In this document: piece by piece, positions 8,835 to 19,390 of the stretch
How positions within the stretch are numbered: position 1 is the first letter of the stretch
Layout: each line of letters starts with the position of its first letter
Origin: Thermoflexales bacterium
GTDB taxonomy: Bacteria; Chloroflexota; Anaerolineae; Fen-1058
DNA length: 64,000 nt
Direction: 5' to 3'
Assembly: GCA_016931085.1 (NCBI GenBank)
Contig: JAFGFO010000475.1
Location: forward strand, 1-64,000
Notes under the pieces: generated by a model
What the model was told of the DNA's origin: nothing
Databases searched by the model: none
The model's input: the letters and a program-made list of their open reading frames with translations, nothing else
Program-made: the position numbers and the translations under genes

Positions 8835-9413
8835 ATGTCTGTTAACACTTTTCCGTCGACCATTATCGCGTTTACAGTCGTCATGCTCATCACTGGCGTG
8901 GTGGTGGGCCTGGTCGTGAGCAACGCCGAGCTGGCCAACCCGATCCTGGCCGCCGAGCAGCACACTCTCTCCAGCCAACAGCACGCGTTGGAGCTGAGTT
9001 ATTACCGGCAGCAAAAGCAGGCCGAGATGGAGGCGTTGGCCGCGAAATACCAGCGCGAGATGGCCCTGGCAGAGGAACGCCACCGCGTGGAAACGGCCTC
9101 CATCGAGCGCCGCGCGCAGCTCGTCAATATCCTGCTGATCGTCGCCACGGCCAGCCTGGTACTCGGCGTGCTGATTGCCAGCAGCGGGGCGGCCTACTAC
9201 CTGGTGTGCCTGGGCCGCAGCCAGCGAGCGGCCGGGCTGGCGCATCATTGGGGGGATGACGGCCAGCGCGCCCTGGCCGTGCGCCAGGCGCGCGAAGCAG
9301 AGCTGCGCTGGCGCGAGGCGCAGCAGCACGCGCCACAGCGGGGGAAGGCTAGCAGCGCACCAACACCACATCGCACAGGCTGTCCCAGGCCGGCCGTGAA
9401 AATGGCCTTTTAG
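8835..9413 (+). CDS. Two-TM protein with coiled-coil loop, unknown function
   Basis: A 192-aa protein with a hydrophobic segment near residues 9-28, a long heptad-rich stretch at about 40-95 (QHTLSSQQHALELSYYRQQK, REMALAEERHRVE), a second membrane segment at about 97-125 and a basic C-terminal tail. GGAGGTG precedes the ATG. No enzyme motif is seen and I do not recognise the family. It is preceded by the 11-bp repeat promoter described at 8697. The end at 9413 lies only 30 bases from the convergent methyltransferase gene. Confidence 0.7.
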   Translation: MSVNTFPSTIIAFTVVMLITGVVVGLVVSNAELANPILAAEQHTLSSQQHALELSYYRQQKQAEMEALAAKYQREMALAEERHRVETASIERRAQLVNILLIVATASLVLGVLIASSGAAYYLVCLGRSQRAAGLAHHWGDDGQRALAVRQAREAELRWREAQQHAPQRGKASSAPTPHRTGCPRPAVKMAF

Positions 9414-9442
9414 TGAGAACGAACAGTTGGTCAATAACGGAT

Positions 9443-10222
9443 TTACCCAAAGTGGCCATAGTACATGATCGTGGTGTAGTCGAACGAGACCCGGCCATCA
9501 CGCTGATATCGTTGAAAGACCTCGGACAATGCCGCCAGCATGGGCTCAAAATCAGGCTGCCCCGCCTGGGGCGTATAAGACGACGACAGCAAGCGCCCCT
9601 TCAGCCCCTCGTAATCGAAGGCCTGCGCGTTGGGCCAGGTCTTTGAAGCGATGGCAGGCATAATTATACCTGTGCCCGTCCCATAAAAATCTCTCAAGGC
9701 TTGTTCGTCGATTTGTTTATGGTCCACCTGGCGGTAGTCCGTCCCATAACGGGCCAACAACTGCTCGTAGGCGCGCAGGAAGGGCGTGGTATCCGTCTGG
9801 CGATCGTTCCACACCAGGACCACCCACCCGTCCGGCTTGAGTACCCGCCGGAATTCCGCGCGCGCCTTTTCTCGATCGAACCAATGGAACGCCTGCCCTA
9901 CCGTGACAAAATCTACGCTGCCGTCGCTCAACAAGGTGTCCTCGGCCGTGCCTGGGATGCTGTGGAAAAGCGGATAGTCTTTCAACAAGCGTTCTCCCGC
10001 CTCGCGCATCTCTCTATTAGGCTCGACGGCAAACACCTGGCTGCCATTGCGCAAGAACAGCTCCGTCAAGATGCCGGTACCTGAACCGATGTCGGCCACG
10101 ACCGAAGCGGGCGTCAGTTGACAGTCTTGCCTCAGGGTATCGATAATCTGGGCCGGATAATGCGGCCGGTATTGTATATAGTTGTCTACCCGGCTTGAAA
10201 ACCGTAGAGTTGGGTCCGTCAT
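9443..10222 (-). CDS. Class I SAM-dependent methyltransferase
   Basis: A 259-aa enzyme. The frame is open further upstream, but ATG 10222 is chosen because AGGAGGTG lies just before it and the protein then begins MTDPTLRFSSRVDNYIQYRP, the normal start of this family. Motif I is VVADIGSGTGILTELFL, followed by an acidic residue after beta-2 (VFAVEPN), and the later VTVGQAFHWFD is typical of the UbiE/trans-aconitate methyltransferase-like group. The substrate is unknown. It starts 3 bases after the stop of the large ATPase gene, so the two are likely co-transcribed on the minus strand. Confidence 0.85.
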   Translation of the reverse strand: MTDPTLRFSSRVDNYIQYRPHYPAQIIDTLRQDCQLTPASVVADIGSGTGILTELFLRNGSQVFAVEPNREMREAGERLLKDYPLFHSIPGTAEDTLLSDGSVDFVTVGQAFHWFDREKARAEFRRVLKPDGWVVLVWNDRQTDTTPFLRAYEQLLARYGTDYRQVDHKQIDEQALRDFYGTGTGIIMPAIASKTWPNAQAFDYEGLKGRLLSSSYTPQAGQPDFEPMLAALSEVFQRYQRDGRVSFDYTTIMYYGHFG

Positions 10223-10224
10223 AT

Positions 10225-13074
10225 TCACACCTCCTGCGAAAACCAGCGCCGGACCAGCTCGACCTGGAAGCGATAGCCGCCGCCGGCCGGCTCGACCAAT
10301 TCGCGCCGCGCGAGCAGCTCGAGCGCCTGTTCCACACCGGCCGGGCACTCGCGCGCCAAAACCTCGCGGCCCAGCGCTTGCCCCTCCCCTTGCGCCGCCA
10401 GGAAGCGCAAAAGCGCCAGGGCGGCCGCGTCCACCTGGTTGTGCTGGATATCGGCAAAGAAAAAGCTGCCGCTGCGCAGCGCCTCCGGCACGGCCGCCTC
10501 CACGTCAGCCAGGCAGGTCAGGCGGCGAGCGGACGGGTCTTGCTCGTTTTTGAGCGCCACGATCTCGGCGCACAGCAACTGCACCAGGAATGGATGGCAG
10601 CGAGTGAGGTTCATGACGCGCTGGCAGGCATCCGGCGCGTAGCGCAGGGCAAAATCCCTGACCGGCCGCTCGATCAGTTGGCGCGCTTCTTCTTCTTTCA
10701 GGTAACCGATGTGCACCACCTGGACGTTGATCAGGTAGCCTGACCAGCGCTGCAATTCTTCAAGCGTGTGCGAGCCGGCCAGCAGCACCTTGAAGCGCGG
10801 CCGGTGCTGGATCAGGTGGCGCAGCGTCCCCATCACCGCCTCCTCGTCAAAGCGCCCCCTGGCGATTGCGCCGTCCAGCGCCTCGAACTCGTCCAAGGCC
10901 AGCAAGGCCATGTGTTCCCCCAGGGCTGCCTCGACCTCGTCCAGCCACTCGTCAAAGCGAGTAAAGGGGTCGCCCGTCAGCGCCTGGCGTGGCAGGGCTG
11001 GCAGCCCCAATCCGCGCTGCCGGCGGGCCGAGTCTGCCATGCTGCGCGCGATGTTGTACAGCAGCCCGGCGTGGTCGCTGGCCTGCGAGGCGGGACCTTG
11101 CAAATCCACAAAGAGCGGCACGAGCGTGCTGGGCAGCAAGCGCCCGATGTTATTGAGCAGCGAAGTTTTGCCCATGCGCCGTTGGCCATACAGCAACAGC
11201 GGCGGGCGGCGGCGGTCCAGCAGCAATTGCTCGATGCGGGCGCTGACGTCGGAGCGGCCCACAAAGATTTCCTGCTGCTCGGTGAGCGGCACGCCGATGA
11301 TGTAGGGGTTGTCGATCTCCTGGCGCAGATCGGCCTCCTGGTGCAAGTGGCTCACAAAAGCGGCCACGCTCTGTCGCCAGTGGGCGGCGATGGGATAGAA
11401 GCGAGCCGGGTAGCGCCCACTGCTGCGAGTCAGCTCCCGCAGCAGGCCATCCAGGCGATCCTCGACGGCGCTGAGGGCCAGGCGTTGGTTATAGGCGCTC
11501 TCCTGGCGCAGGGCGGCTTCGACGTCCTGGCTGATACGGCTAAAGCTGCGCAGCAACGCACTGGCCGGCCCCTCCAGCTCGCCAGCGGCCAGCGCGCGGT
11601 GCACCTGGCTGATGGCCGGCACGTCCACACAGCGTTCCAGTCGCCGCGCGTCCAGCTCGATCTGGGCCGCCTGGGCAGCCCAACGCTGGGAGTAGCCGGT
11701 TGCCAGGTAAGTCAGGGCGGCCTGCCCCTCGGCCGGATTACGCTCCATCACCAGGGCCAAGTGCTCTTCCAGTCCGCGCAGCGGCAGGCGTTGGTGCTCG
11801 TCCCAGAAGGCCGAGTTCCAGCGCAGCAAGGATCCCTCGCCCCAGCCCTCCCCGGCTGGCGCAGAGGAGGGAGAACCCTCACCCCAACCCTCTCCCGCTA
11901 GGGCGGGAGAGGGAGTGGAGCGCTGCTCGTCGATCCGTAGGAGTGCCAGGTTCCAGGCGGCCTGGAAGGGGTACAGCACGGCCGGCTGCCACCAAGGCAA
12001 GGTCAGTCCCAAGAAAACGCCGGCCATCCCCAACGGCAAAGTTGGCCATAGCGAGACGGCGCCGCCGGCGATGATCAAGGCCAGCCAGCCTCCCCCGCTC
12101 ACCAGCGCGCCAGCCACAGTGCCGGCCCACGAACCGGCGATGCGCTCGGTCAACACGTGGGGCAGAACGAACAAAACGCCGAGCAGGGCACCCAGGAACA
12201 CGCCGCCGGCCAGGCCGCCAGAGGCGGCGCCGAATATCACCCCGCCCACCGCCGAGCTGGTTGCCCCGCTGCCGATCGTTACACCGATGACGACCAGGCC
12301 AATCGCGGCGCCAAAGACGAGGCCACGCCGCCAACTGCGTGTGCGCCAGCCGGCGGCCAGGCCGCCGACCAGGCCAAACACCACGCCGGCCGCCAGGTCA
12401 CTGGCCTCATCGCCGCTCACGGAAGACACCACGCTGCTGGCCATCACCAGCAGCACCAGGCTGATCAGGCTGCCTACGACCATGCCGCCCATTCGCCTGG
12501 CGAGTGAGTAAGCCGGGCCGCGCCTGGCCAGGCTGCCGGCCACACCGCCGGCCATGCCGAGCGTCGCGCCGATCGCCACCGCGCGCGCCACGCTGAAGGC
12601 CTGGCCGACGAGCACGCCAAACGTCACCCCCACCACCACGCCCGAAGCGATGCCAAACGTGATGCCGGGCGCCACACCAGAAGCGACGCCAAACGTCAGG
12701 CTGGACGCCAGGCCCAAGGCCAGGATGAAGGTCAGCACATAGGCGATATTGCTTCCCCCACCGCTCAGCGCCCACAGCCCGGCGCCGGCCAGCACCACCA
12801 GCCCGCTCAACAACGGCCAAGCCAGGTATCCTTGCAGCAGCAGCCGGCGCACGGCTGGATCGCGCCATTGATCCCAGCTCAGCTCGGCCAGGCAAAAGTC
12901 GGGCCGCAGATCTGGGGCGAGGCGCGCCACGTGGTTGCGCCAGGCTGACGGGTGGATCAAGAGCCAAAACAGCAGTTGCAGGCTGCCCAGGACCAGGTTA
13001 GGATGCAGCGCGGGCGAGTGGGTGTAGGAATTGCGTATTGCGTATTGAGGTGACGTACCATTAAGAGACGACAT
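10225..13074 (-). CDS. Polytopic membrane protein fused to STAND-type ATPase
   Basis: The frame can start at GTG 13089 or ATG 13074; neither has a clear ribosome site and the first codons are made of low-complexity repeats, so the start is uncertain. The N-terminal part (about residues 55-370) is a series of Gly-rich transmembrane segments. A linker encoded by a dispersed palindromic repeat follows. The C-terminal half is an ATPase: IFVGRSDVSARIEQLL, Walker A LYGQRRMGKTSLLNNIG, Walker B LALDEFEALD, and a winged-helix-like end (ALELLARRELVEPAGGGYRF). This is the pattern of bacterial STAND/AAA signalling ATPases. It lies between a kinase-ATPase gene and a methyltransferase on the same strand. 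The signal sensed is unknown. Confidence 0.75.
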   Translation of the reverse strand: MSSLNGTSPQYAIRNSYTHSPALHPNLVLGSLQLLFWLLIHPSAWRNHVARLAPDLRPDFCLAELSWDQWRDPAVRRLLLQGYLAWPLLSGLVVLAGAGLWALSGGGSNIAYVLTFILALGLASSLTFGVASGVAPGITFGIASGVVVGVTFGVLVGQAFSVARAVAIGATLGMAGGVAGSLARRGPAYSLARRMGGMVVGSLISLVLLVMASSVVSSVSGDEASDLAAGVVFGLVGGLAAGWRTRSWRRGLVFGAAIGLVVIGVTIGSGATSSAVGGVIFGAASGGLAGGVFLGALLGVLFVLPHVLTERIAGSWAGTVAGALVSGGGWLALIIAGGAVSLWPTLPLGMAGVFLGLTLPWWQPAVLYPFQAAWNLALLRIDEQRSTPSPALAGEGWGEGSPSSAPAGEGWGEGSLLRWNSAFWDEHQRLPLRGLEEHLALVMERNPAEGQAALTYLATGYSQRWAAQAAQIELDARRLERCVDVPAISQVHRALAAGELEGPASALLRSFSRISQDVEAALRQESAYNQRLALSAVEDRLDGLLRELTRSSGRYPARFYPIAAHWRQSVAAFVSHLHQEADLRQEIDNPYIIGVPLTEQQEIFVGRSDVSARIEQLLLDRRRPPLLLYGQRRMGKTSLLNNIGRLLPSTLVPLFVDLQGPASQASDHAGLLYNIARSMADSARRQRGLGLPALPRQALTGDPFTRFDEWLDEVEAALGEHMALLALDEFEALDGAIARGRFDEEAVMGTLRHLIQHRPRFKVLLAGSHTLEELQRWSGYLINVQVVHIGYLKEEEARQLIERPVRDFALRYAPDACQRVMNLTRCHPFLVQLLCAEIVALKNEQDPSARRLTCLADVEAAVPEALRSGSFFFADIQHNQVDAAALALLRFLAAQGEGQALGREVLARECPAGVEQALELLARRELVEPAGGGYRFQVELVRRWFSQEV
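11833..11915. repeat. Dispersed palindromic repeat inside a coding region
   Basis: Two C-rich units (CCCCAGCCCTCCCC and CCCCAACCCTCTCCC) with their G-rich partners form inverted repeats related to the one at 3061-3106. They lie in frame in the membrane ATPase gene and encode two copies of a PAGEGWGEGS/LAGEGWGEGS-type linker between the membrane part and the ATPase. Confidence 0.7.
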
Positions 13075-13130
13075 GCGAATAGGTTTCACGTTTTACATCA
13101 TCCCGAGCTTGTCGAGGGACGTTTTACGTT
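13031..13130. repeat. Low-complexity repeat words at a gene junction
   Basis: TTGCGTA and CGTATTG words repeat at 13,031-13,050. Between 13,084 and 13,130 there are several TTTCACG/ACGTTTTACGT words and one CCCGAGCTTGTCGAGGGA palindrome-like unit. Similar words occur around 3280-3325. They separate the two ATPase genes and blur the start of the downstream one. Confidence 0.5.
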
Positions 13131-15461
13131 TCACATTTCACGCACCAAGTGTTGAAAGGGTGCGAGCTGCCGCAGGCCCTCATCCCGCCAGGCCTCGCCC
13201 GTTTCGCCGCTCTCCAGGGCCAGCAGCCGCTCGCGGCAAAGGATTTGCACCAGCAGCGGCCAGCAGCCGCTCTGCGCCAGGATCCAATCCACATCGGCCG
13301 GCGGGAAGGGGAGCGGGGAGGTCGCGATCAACTCGCGGGCCTCCGTCTCGGCCAGCGGGCCCAGGCTGGCCGTGTAGCCAAAGATGTTGAAAAAAGGCGA
13401 GCCGATCTGCCAGCGGTGGGCCAGGGCATCGGGGGGCTCGTGGGAGGCCAGCACAAAGGCCAGGTTGCCCCCCACCTGGTTGGTCGCCAGTGAGCGCAGG
13501 CTTTCCCAAAAGGCTTCGTCCAATTCAGTATAACGCTGCAAGGCGACGTCGATCTCGTCCAACAAGATCACAGTCGGATTGGCCAGCCCTTCGCTCACCG
13601 CGTTCATAAAGCGGTCCAGGTCGCACGGAGAGGGTTGGGGCAGGTTCATGCCGGCCAGCAGGTAGCGCAAAAGCTCCGCCTGGCGTCCCAGGCGAACGTC
13701 CTGAAAATCTACAAAAATCCAGGTGTAACGCTGCGGCTCTGGCAGCCAATCGGTGCGCTGGGTCGGGCGCACGTGTGATGGGGAGGCCGTCGTAATGCTT
13801 TTGAGATACAGCAGCAGGGAGCTTTTGCCGCTGCGCCGGGGGCCGACGATGGCGGCGTTTTGGAGTGGCGTGCGTTTCCACAAATTGAACAAGCGTTTGA
13901 TCTCGCGCTCGCGCCCGAAAAACTGGCGTGGGTAAGTGATGGGAGGGCCGGCGATAAAAGCGGGCAGATCATGGACAATCGCCGCGTGTCCCTCGTGCGC
14001 CGGCGGCGCTTGCAGCAAATGGAGGGCCGTCGCCGCGCCCCAAAACGCCACCTGCTTGGGCAGTGGCGCGGACGGCGCTTTTTCCAGGTTCGCGAACTTG
14101 AGTGATCCCAGCAAGTACACCGTCAAGCCCTGGTAATACTCGCCCCAATCTTGCGGGTCGAACAGGCACTCGCGCGCCATCCTGCGGACGGCGGCCAGCA
14201 TACCAAAAGCGTTGGCCAGCGTTGGGGGGATTGAGCGGGGGAGCAGCCCATCGTGTGTAGAACGGCTGGCGGCGCGATGCAGCTCAACGTACAAGTGATA
14301 GACTGTCTCTGGCGGCAGCCCGGCCTGGTGCAGGACATCCGGCAGCAGCCAGGTCACCACGCCTGTCTCCAGGCGCAGCAGGTCGTGCAGCACGTGGTCG
14401 CGGCGCGCCTGGGTAAAATCGATCAGGCACACGTCGCGCGCTTCCGGGTCAACCAAGATATTTTCCAGGTTCAGGTCGCCGTGAATCCAGGCCAGGCGCA
14501 CGTGACGAGTTTCGGCCAGGATATCCGCCAGGCCCGCCAGCGGGTTGGGCAAGCTCAAGCCAGCCTGGCCCGGCCAGCGCAGCCGGCCAGCATCCGCCAG
14601 GTCATCACCCAGCGCGCGCTTGACCTGCTCCCGCAGCAACTCGGCCCGGGTGGCGATGATGACGCCTTCGACGGTCTCCACGACATTACCTGGACGGTAC
14701 AACGCGACATCCTCGACCGGCTGCAAGCGCAGGCGGCAGGCCAAGCTCGTGTGGGGACCGTGTGGGTCTTGAGGCCAATCGAGCGTCACCGCCCTTTGAG
14801 CCAGGTCAAGCTCCAGGACAATGAGCCCGTCCAATCGCACGTAATCGCCCCGTTTGACCACGCCCCTGGAACCCATCTCCAAGTGATGACATGTGGCCCC
14901 TGGCGGCGGCTGGCCAGGCTTTATCAGCCAATTGACCGGCAGAAGGTGGTCGTAACTTGCCCGCCAGTCGAAATGGGGGCAGGTGTCGCTAAAGCGCCAC
15001 AGTGGCCCCATCCGTCTAAAGAGGCGTTTCTCCAGCACGTGCTGGATGTCTGGCAGGCCAGCACGGCGGCAAAAGGCATTCAGGCTCTCGATCTCAAACA
15101 CCCCGCTGCCCACCAGGTCGTAGCGCAAGCCTCCCCAGTCCAGGGCGCCGGCCTCGTCGGCCGCCAGTATAAGCGGCTCGCTCCGGATCTCGGCTGCGCC
15201 AGGGAGCTTGTGGTGAATGCAAGCGTGGTAGGCGCGGTACTCTTGCTCAACGAGTGTCGCCGGCGCGATTTTGACGACGGCTGGCAGCTCGGGCGCTTCG
15301 GCGATGGGATGCACGACGAAAACCCGGCTGCCGCTCAGGCCGCTGCCCAATTCCGCCGTGACAACGACTCGCCGGTGAGCGGGGAACATGAGCCGGAAGA
15401 GCGCCTCAGCGGCAGCCGGCAAAGACAAGCCGTGCGGGTTCTCCAGTTGCACTTGGGCCAC
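13131..15461 (-). CDS. APH-like kinase fused to STAND-type ATPase
   Basis: A 776-aa fusion. The first 450 residues contain an aminoglycoside-phosphotransferase-like kinase: GSGLSGSRVFVV as nucleotide loop, LPAVVKIAP with the ATP-binding Lys, the catalytic HGDLNLENILVD and the metal-binding CLIDFTQARRDH. The last 280 residues hold an ATPase: FFGREREIKRLFNLW, Walker A AIVGPRRSGKSSLLLYL, Walker B TVILLDEIDVAL. Kinases of this type occur as ternary-complex-associated domains (TCAD9-like) in predicted bacterial conflict systems; that link is from memory and moderate. GTG 15461 starts 13 bases after the tyrosine phenol-lyase stop. The downstream gene encodes another ATPase, so the two may form one signalling module. 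Confidence 0.75.
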   Translation of the reverse strand: MAQVQLENPHGLSLPAAAEALFRLMFPAHRRVVVTAELGSGLSGSRVFVVHPIAEAPELPAVVKIAPATLVEQEYRAYHACIHHKLPGAAEIRSEPLILAADEAGALDWGGLRYDLVGSGVFEIESLNAFCRRAGLPDIQHVLEKRLFRRMGPLWRFSDTCPHFDWRASYDHLLPVNWLIKPGQPPPGATCHHLEMGSRGVVKRGDYVRLDGLIVLELDLAQRAVTLDWPQDPHGPHTSLACRLRLQPVEDVALYRPGNVVETVEGVIIATRAELLREQVKRALGDDLADAGRLRWPGQAGLSLPNPLAGLADILAETRHVRLAWIHGDLNLENILVDPEARDVCLIDFTQARRDHVLHDLLRLETGVVTWLLPDVLHQAGLPPETVYHLYVELHRAASRSTHDGLLPRSIPPTLANAFGMLAAVRRMARECLFDPQDWGEYYQGLTVYLLGSLKFANLEKAPSAPLPKQVAFWGAATALHLLQAPPAHEGHAAIVHDLPAFIAGPPITYPRQFFGREREIKRLFNLWKRTPLQNAAIVGPRRSGKSSLLLYLKSITTASPSHVRPTQRTDWLPEPQRYTWIFVDFQDVRLGRQAELLRYLLAGMNLPQPSPCDLDRFMNAVSEGLANPTVILLDEIDVALQRYTELDEAFWESLRSLATNQVGGNLAFVLASHEPPDALAHRWQIGSPFFNIFGYTASLGPLAETEARELIATSPLPFPPADVDWILAQSGCWPLLVQILCRERLLALESGETGEAWRDEGLRQLAPFQHLVREM

Positions 15462-15474
15462 CTCAGATCGTCAA

Positions 15475-16926
<1,452 letters not shown>

Positions 16927-16939
16927 TCACCTGAGCAGT

Positions 16940-18343
16940 CTATCCCGGTTTGCCTTCGGGGAAAAATTGGTAGCCCCCCTCCGGCTGCCCCCGCCAGGTG
17001 ACGATGTAGCAAGGTTGGGCCGGGTCCGGCTCGATCTTTTTGCGCAGCTCGCGGATGACCTGGTACAGGCTGTCGTCCGTCACTCCCTGCCGCCTGAGCT
17101 CGTCGGGCCATGTGCTGACGATCAGGTCGGTCTTGGCGTGCCGCAGCCGGGGATGGCGAACCAAAAAGTGCAGCACGGCCCTTTCCAGGGGCGAAAGCCC
17201 TTCCAATAGCGTTTGACCCTGGTACAACTCGTCGGTCTTGTCGTCCAACCAAACGCGGCCCCTGGCCTGCCCCCCGGCGTTGGCCACATACGCGCTCAAT
17301 AATTCTCCCACGATCCGCCCGCCAGTCTCCGTCTGCCGGTAAAAGCCCTTGGCGGCCAGGCGAGCCAATGCGCGGCGGTGTTCCCATTCCAGGGCAGCGG
17401 AATCCGCACTCGGCCGGGCCGCCGTCTGCATTTGCCATCTTTGCACCTGGACGAACGTTCGCTGTTCTTCTTGAGTCAGCCCACCCCACACCTCCTCCAG
17501 GCGAGTTCGTACGCTGTGCTCCTTCAGCAGCGCCTCTGCCCACTGGCCAGGCTCGGGTCGAAGCGGCGTGTTCAGCCACCAATGACAGGCCGCCTTGAGC
17601 AAGGCCGGGTAGCTGCCAGTCAGCGCCAACAGGCGGGCCAGTTCGCTCTCGTCAGGGGGGGGAGAGGCCAGGCTCATTTCCTCAGCCATCAAGCGCCGGG
17701 CGTCCGGCTCATCCATAGCCCCCACCCAACACACGTGAGTATCCAAAATCTCGTACATCTCGCCCAACTCGACCGGGTCGAACAGGTAGACCACCTCCTG
17801 GCGTGTGCCCACGATGTAGGACAGTGTAGCCTTGAAACTATCGCGCAGGCCTCGCAGCGTATCGAGCATAAGCGGCGAGGCCGCCTGGCAAAAGCGGTCG
17901 AAACGATCCATCACCAGCACAACTCGCGTTTGGCGGGCCTGGAACTCGAACAACAGCTCGCGCAAAGCGCTTTGAGGCAAGAAGGGATCGCGGGCAGTCC
18001 TGTTTTCCATGTACAGTGCGGTGATTTTCGGCTGCAAATCCGCCCTCAAACGCTCACGTATCTCGTAAAAAGAACGCAGGACCACGCGATAGAACGTGGC
18101 CAGGGTGCTGGCCGGCAGGTTGTTCAGATCGACCGGCACCAAGGCCACAGACTCGATGGGAGAGAGATAAGGCTGGAGTGCTTCCGGCCGGTGGCAGGCA
18201 AAGCCCAACAGATTAGACTTGCCAGAGCCGGCCAGCCCCACCACCGAGCCGCTCAAGCCGGCCGCGATCCAGCCAGCCAGTGTCTTGATTTCCCTGGCGC
18301 GGTAGGTCAACGGATAGGCTTCCCAAGAACGATCGATGGCCAT
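16940..18343 (-). CDS. ATPase with C-terminal OmpR-type winged helix
   Basis: The ORF opens at 18379, but ATG 18343 is preferred: TATAAT ends only 6 bases upstream, so the mRNA would begin at or next to this codon (leaderless) and upstream codons would not be transcribed. The 467-aa protein has Walker A VVGLAGSGKSNLLGF, Walker B RVVLVMDRFDRF, then helical regions, and ends in a trans_reg_C-like winged helix (LSPLERAVLHFLVRHP ... VIRELRKKIEPD ... WRGQPEGGYQF). It is a plausible ATP-dependent DNA-binding regulator. The direct-repeat promoter at 18,416-18,469 lies next to its gene and is of the kind such a winged helix binds. It precedes tpl on the same strand. Confidence 0.75.
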   Translation of the reverse strand: MAIDRSWEAYPLTYRAREIKTLAGWIAAGLSGSVVGLAGSGKSNLLGFACHRPEALQPYLSPIESVALVPVDLNNLPASTLATFYRVVLRSFYEIRERLRADLQPKITALYMENRTARDPFLPQSALRELLFEFQARQTRVVLVMDRFDRFCQAASPLMLDTLRGLRDSFKATLSYIVGTRQEVVYLFDPVELGEMYEILDTHVCWVGAMDEPDARRLMAEEMSLASPPPDESELARLLALTGSYPALLKAACHWWLNTPLRPEPGQWAEALLKEHSVRTRLEEVWGGLTQEEQRTFVQVQRWQMQTAARPSADSAALEWEHRRALARLAAKGFYRQTETGGRIVGELLSAYVANAGGQARGRVWLDDKTDELYQGQTLLEGLSPLERAVLHFLVRHPRLRHAKTDLIVSTWPDELRRQGVTDDSLYQVIRELRKKIEPDPAQPCYIVTWRGQPEGGYQFFPEGKPG

Positions 18344-18349
18344 GATAAG

Positions 18350-18355
18350 ATTATA
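18350..18355 (-). promoter_or_regulatory. -10 box implying a leaderless mRNA
   Basis: On the minus strand TATAAT is followed by six bases and ATG 18343. With a normal 6-7 base gap between -10 and transcription start, the message begins at the start codon. No ribosome binding site is present. Confidence 0.6.
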
Positions 18356-18415
18356 TACCCAAGTGCCCCACTTTGCCAAATGGGTTGGGTCGAATGAGAT
18401 TCGCTTCGAATCTCC

Positions 18416-18469
18416 CTCAGCCTACGCTCATGGTACGCTCAGGACTTGGCGTCCAAGTCGTGCTATACT
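18416..18469 (+). promoter_or_regulatory. Second copy of the 11-bp-spaced CTCA promoter module
   Basis: CTCA at 18,416, 18,427 and 18,438, then GGACTTGG and TATACT at 18,464-18,469. Spacing between all elements equals that at 8697-8750. It lies in the divergent gap between the winged-helix ATPase gene and the inositol-phosphatase gene and points toward the latter. Confidence 0.65.
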
Positions 18470-18550
18470 CAAATCAGCAAATGCGGCCTTCGGTCGGGGC
18501 AAATCGGCACGCTATCTCAAAGGGAACAACGAACTACGAAGAGAGGCAAG

Positions 18551-19390
18551 ATGAAGCAAAAGAACGACTGTCCTCTGTCGCCCGGCGACATTCAACAAGT
18601 GGCAGACTGGGTTCGCCAGGCGGGGCAAATCGCCATGGGCTACTTTGGCCGGGTCACGCCGCTGTACAAGGCCGACCACAGCTTTCTCACCCAGGCCGAC
18701 CTGGAAATCGAAAGCTTCCTGGTCGAGCGGCTCGAGGCTGCCTTTCCAGCCTACGGCATGGTCAGCGAGGAACGAGCACCCGAGGGGGCGAGGCCGCTTG
18801 CGCGGGAGTACTGGATTCTCGATCCGCTCGACGGGACAACCACCTTTGTCCAGGGGCTGCCTGGCTGGGGCATCTCACTCGGCTTGCTCTGCGAGGGGCA
18901 GCCATGCCTGGGCATGTTCTACATGCCCCTGCTGGGTGACTTGACCTACACCAATGATGCCAACAGCCTGTATGGCAGCGGCGAGCGATGCCTTGGCCTG
19001 GCTGTCCGGCACAGATGGGGAGACAAAAGCTTCCTGGCCATCAATGCCAGCGCGCACCGTGACTATGCTATCGAATTCCGCCGCACCCGCGCCATGGGTA
19101 GCGTTGGCGCCAACCTAGTCTACACTGCGCGCGGGGCGGCGGCGGGCGCCTTTGTCTCCAAAGCGCGCGTGTGGGACTTGGTGGCCGGCGCCGCCATCCT
19201 GGCCAGGAGCGGAGGCGAGCTGCGCTACCTGTCGGGCAAAAAGGTCGAATATCTGCCCCTGCTGGATGGGCGGGCGGCTCCCGAGCCTATCATCGCCGGC
19301 CATCCCAATCTGCTCGACGAGCTGCAACAGCTCATCCAGCCCAGGGGAGTTGTGGATTTCGGATCTCGGATCTCGAAACACAACACATGA
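18551..19390 (+). CDS. Inositol monophosphatase family protein
   Basis: A 279-aa Mg-dependent phosphatase of the IMPase/FBPase/CysQ fold. The start at 18551 follows GAGAGG and gives a normal N-terminus. The hallmark metal site is clear: EER at residues 75-77 (Glu ligand), WILDPLDGTTTFVQGLPGW (DPxDGTTxF motif), and VWDLVAGAAILARSGGE (WD motif). It could act on inositol phosphate, fructose-1,6-bisphosphate or PAP; the sequence does not decide. It is transcribed from the direct-repeat promoter at 18,416-18,469. Confidence 0.88.
   Translation: MKQKNDCPLSPGDIQQVADWVRQAGQIAMGYFGRVTPLYKADHSFLTQADLEIESFLVERLEAAFPAYGMVSEERAPEGARPLAREYWILDPLDGTTTFVQGLPGWGISLGLLCEGQPCLGMFYMPLLGDLTYTNDANSLYGSGERCLGLAVRHRWGDKSFLAINASAHRDYAIEFRRTRAMGSVGANLVYTARGAAAGAFVSKARVWDLVAGAAILARSGGELRYLSGKKVEYLPLLDGRAAPEPIIAGHPNLLDELQQLIQPRGVVDFGSRISKHNT

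Noticed and set aside
10768..11901. 377-codon plus-strand frame
   Set aside because: Opposite the membrane ATPase gene with intact Walker motifs; the plus frame is a shadow.
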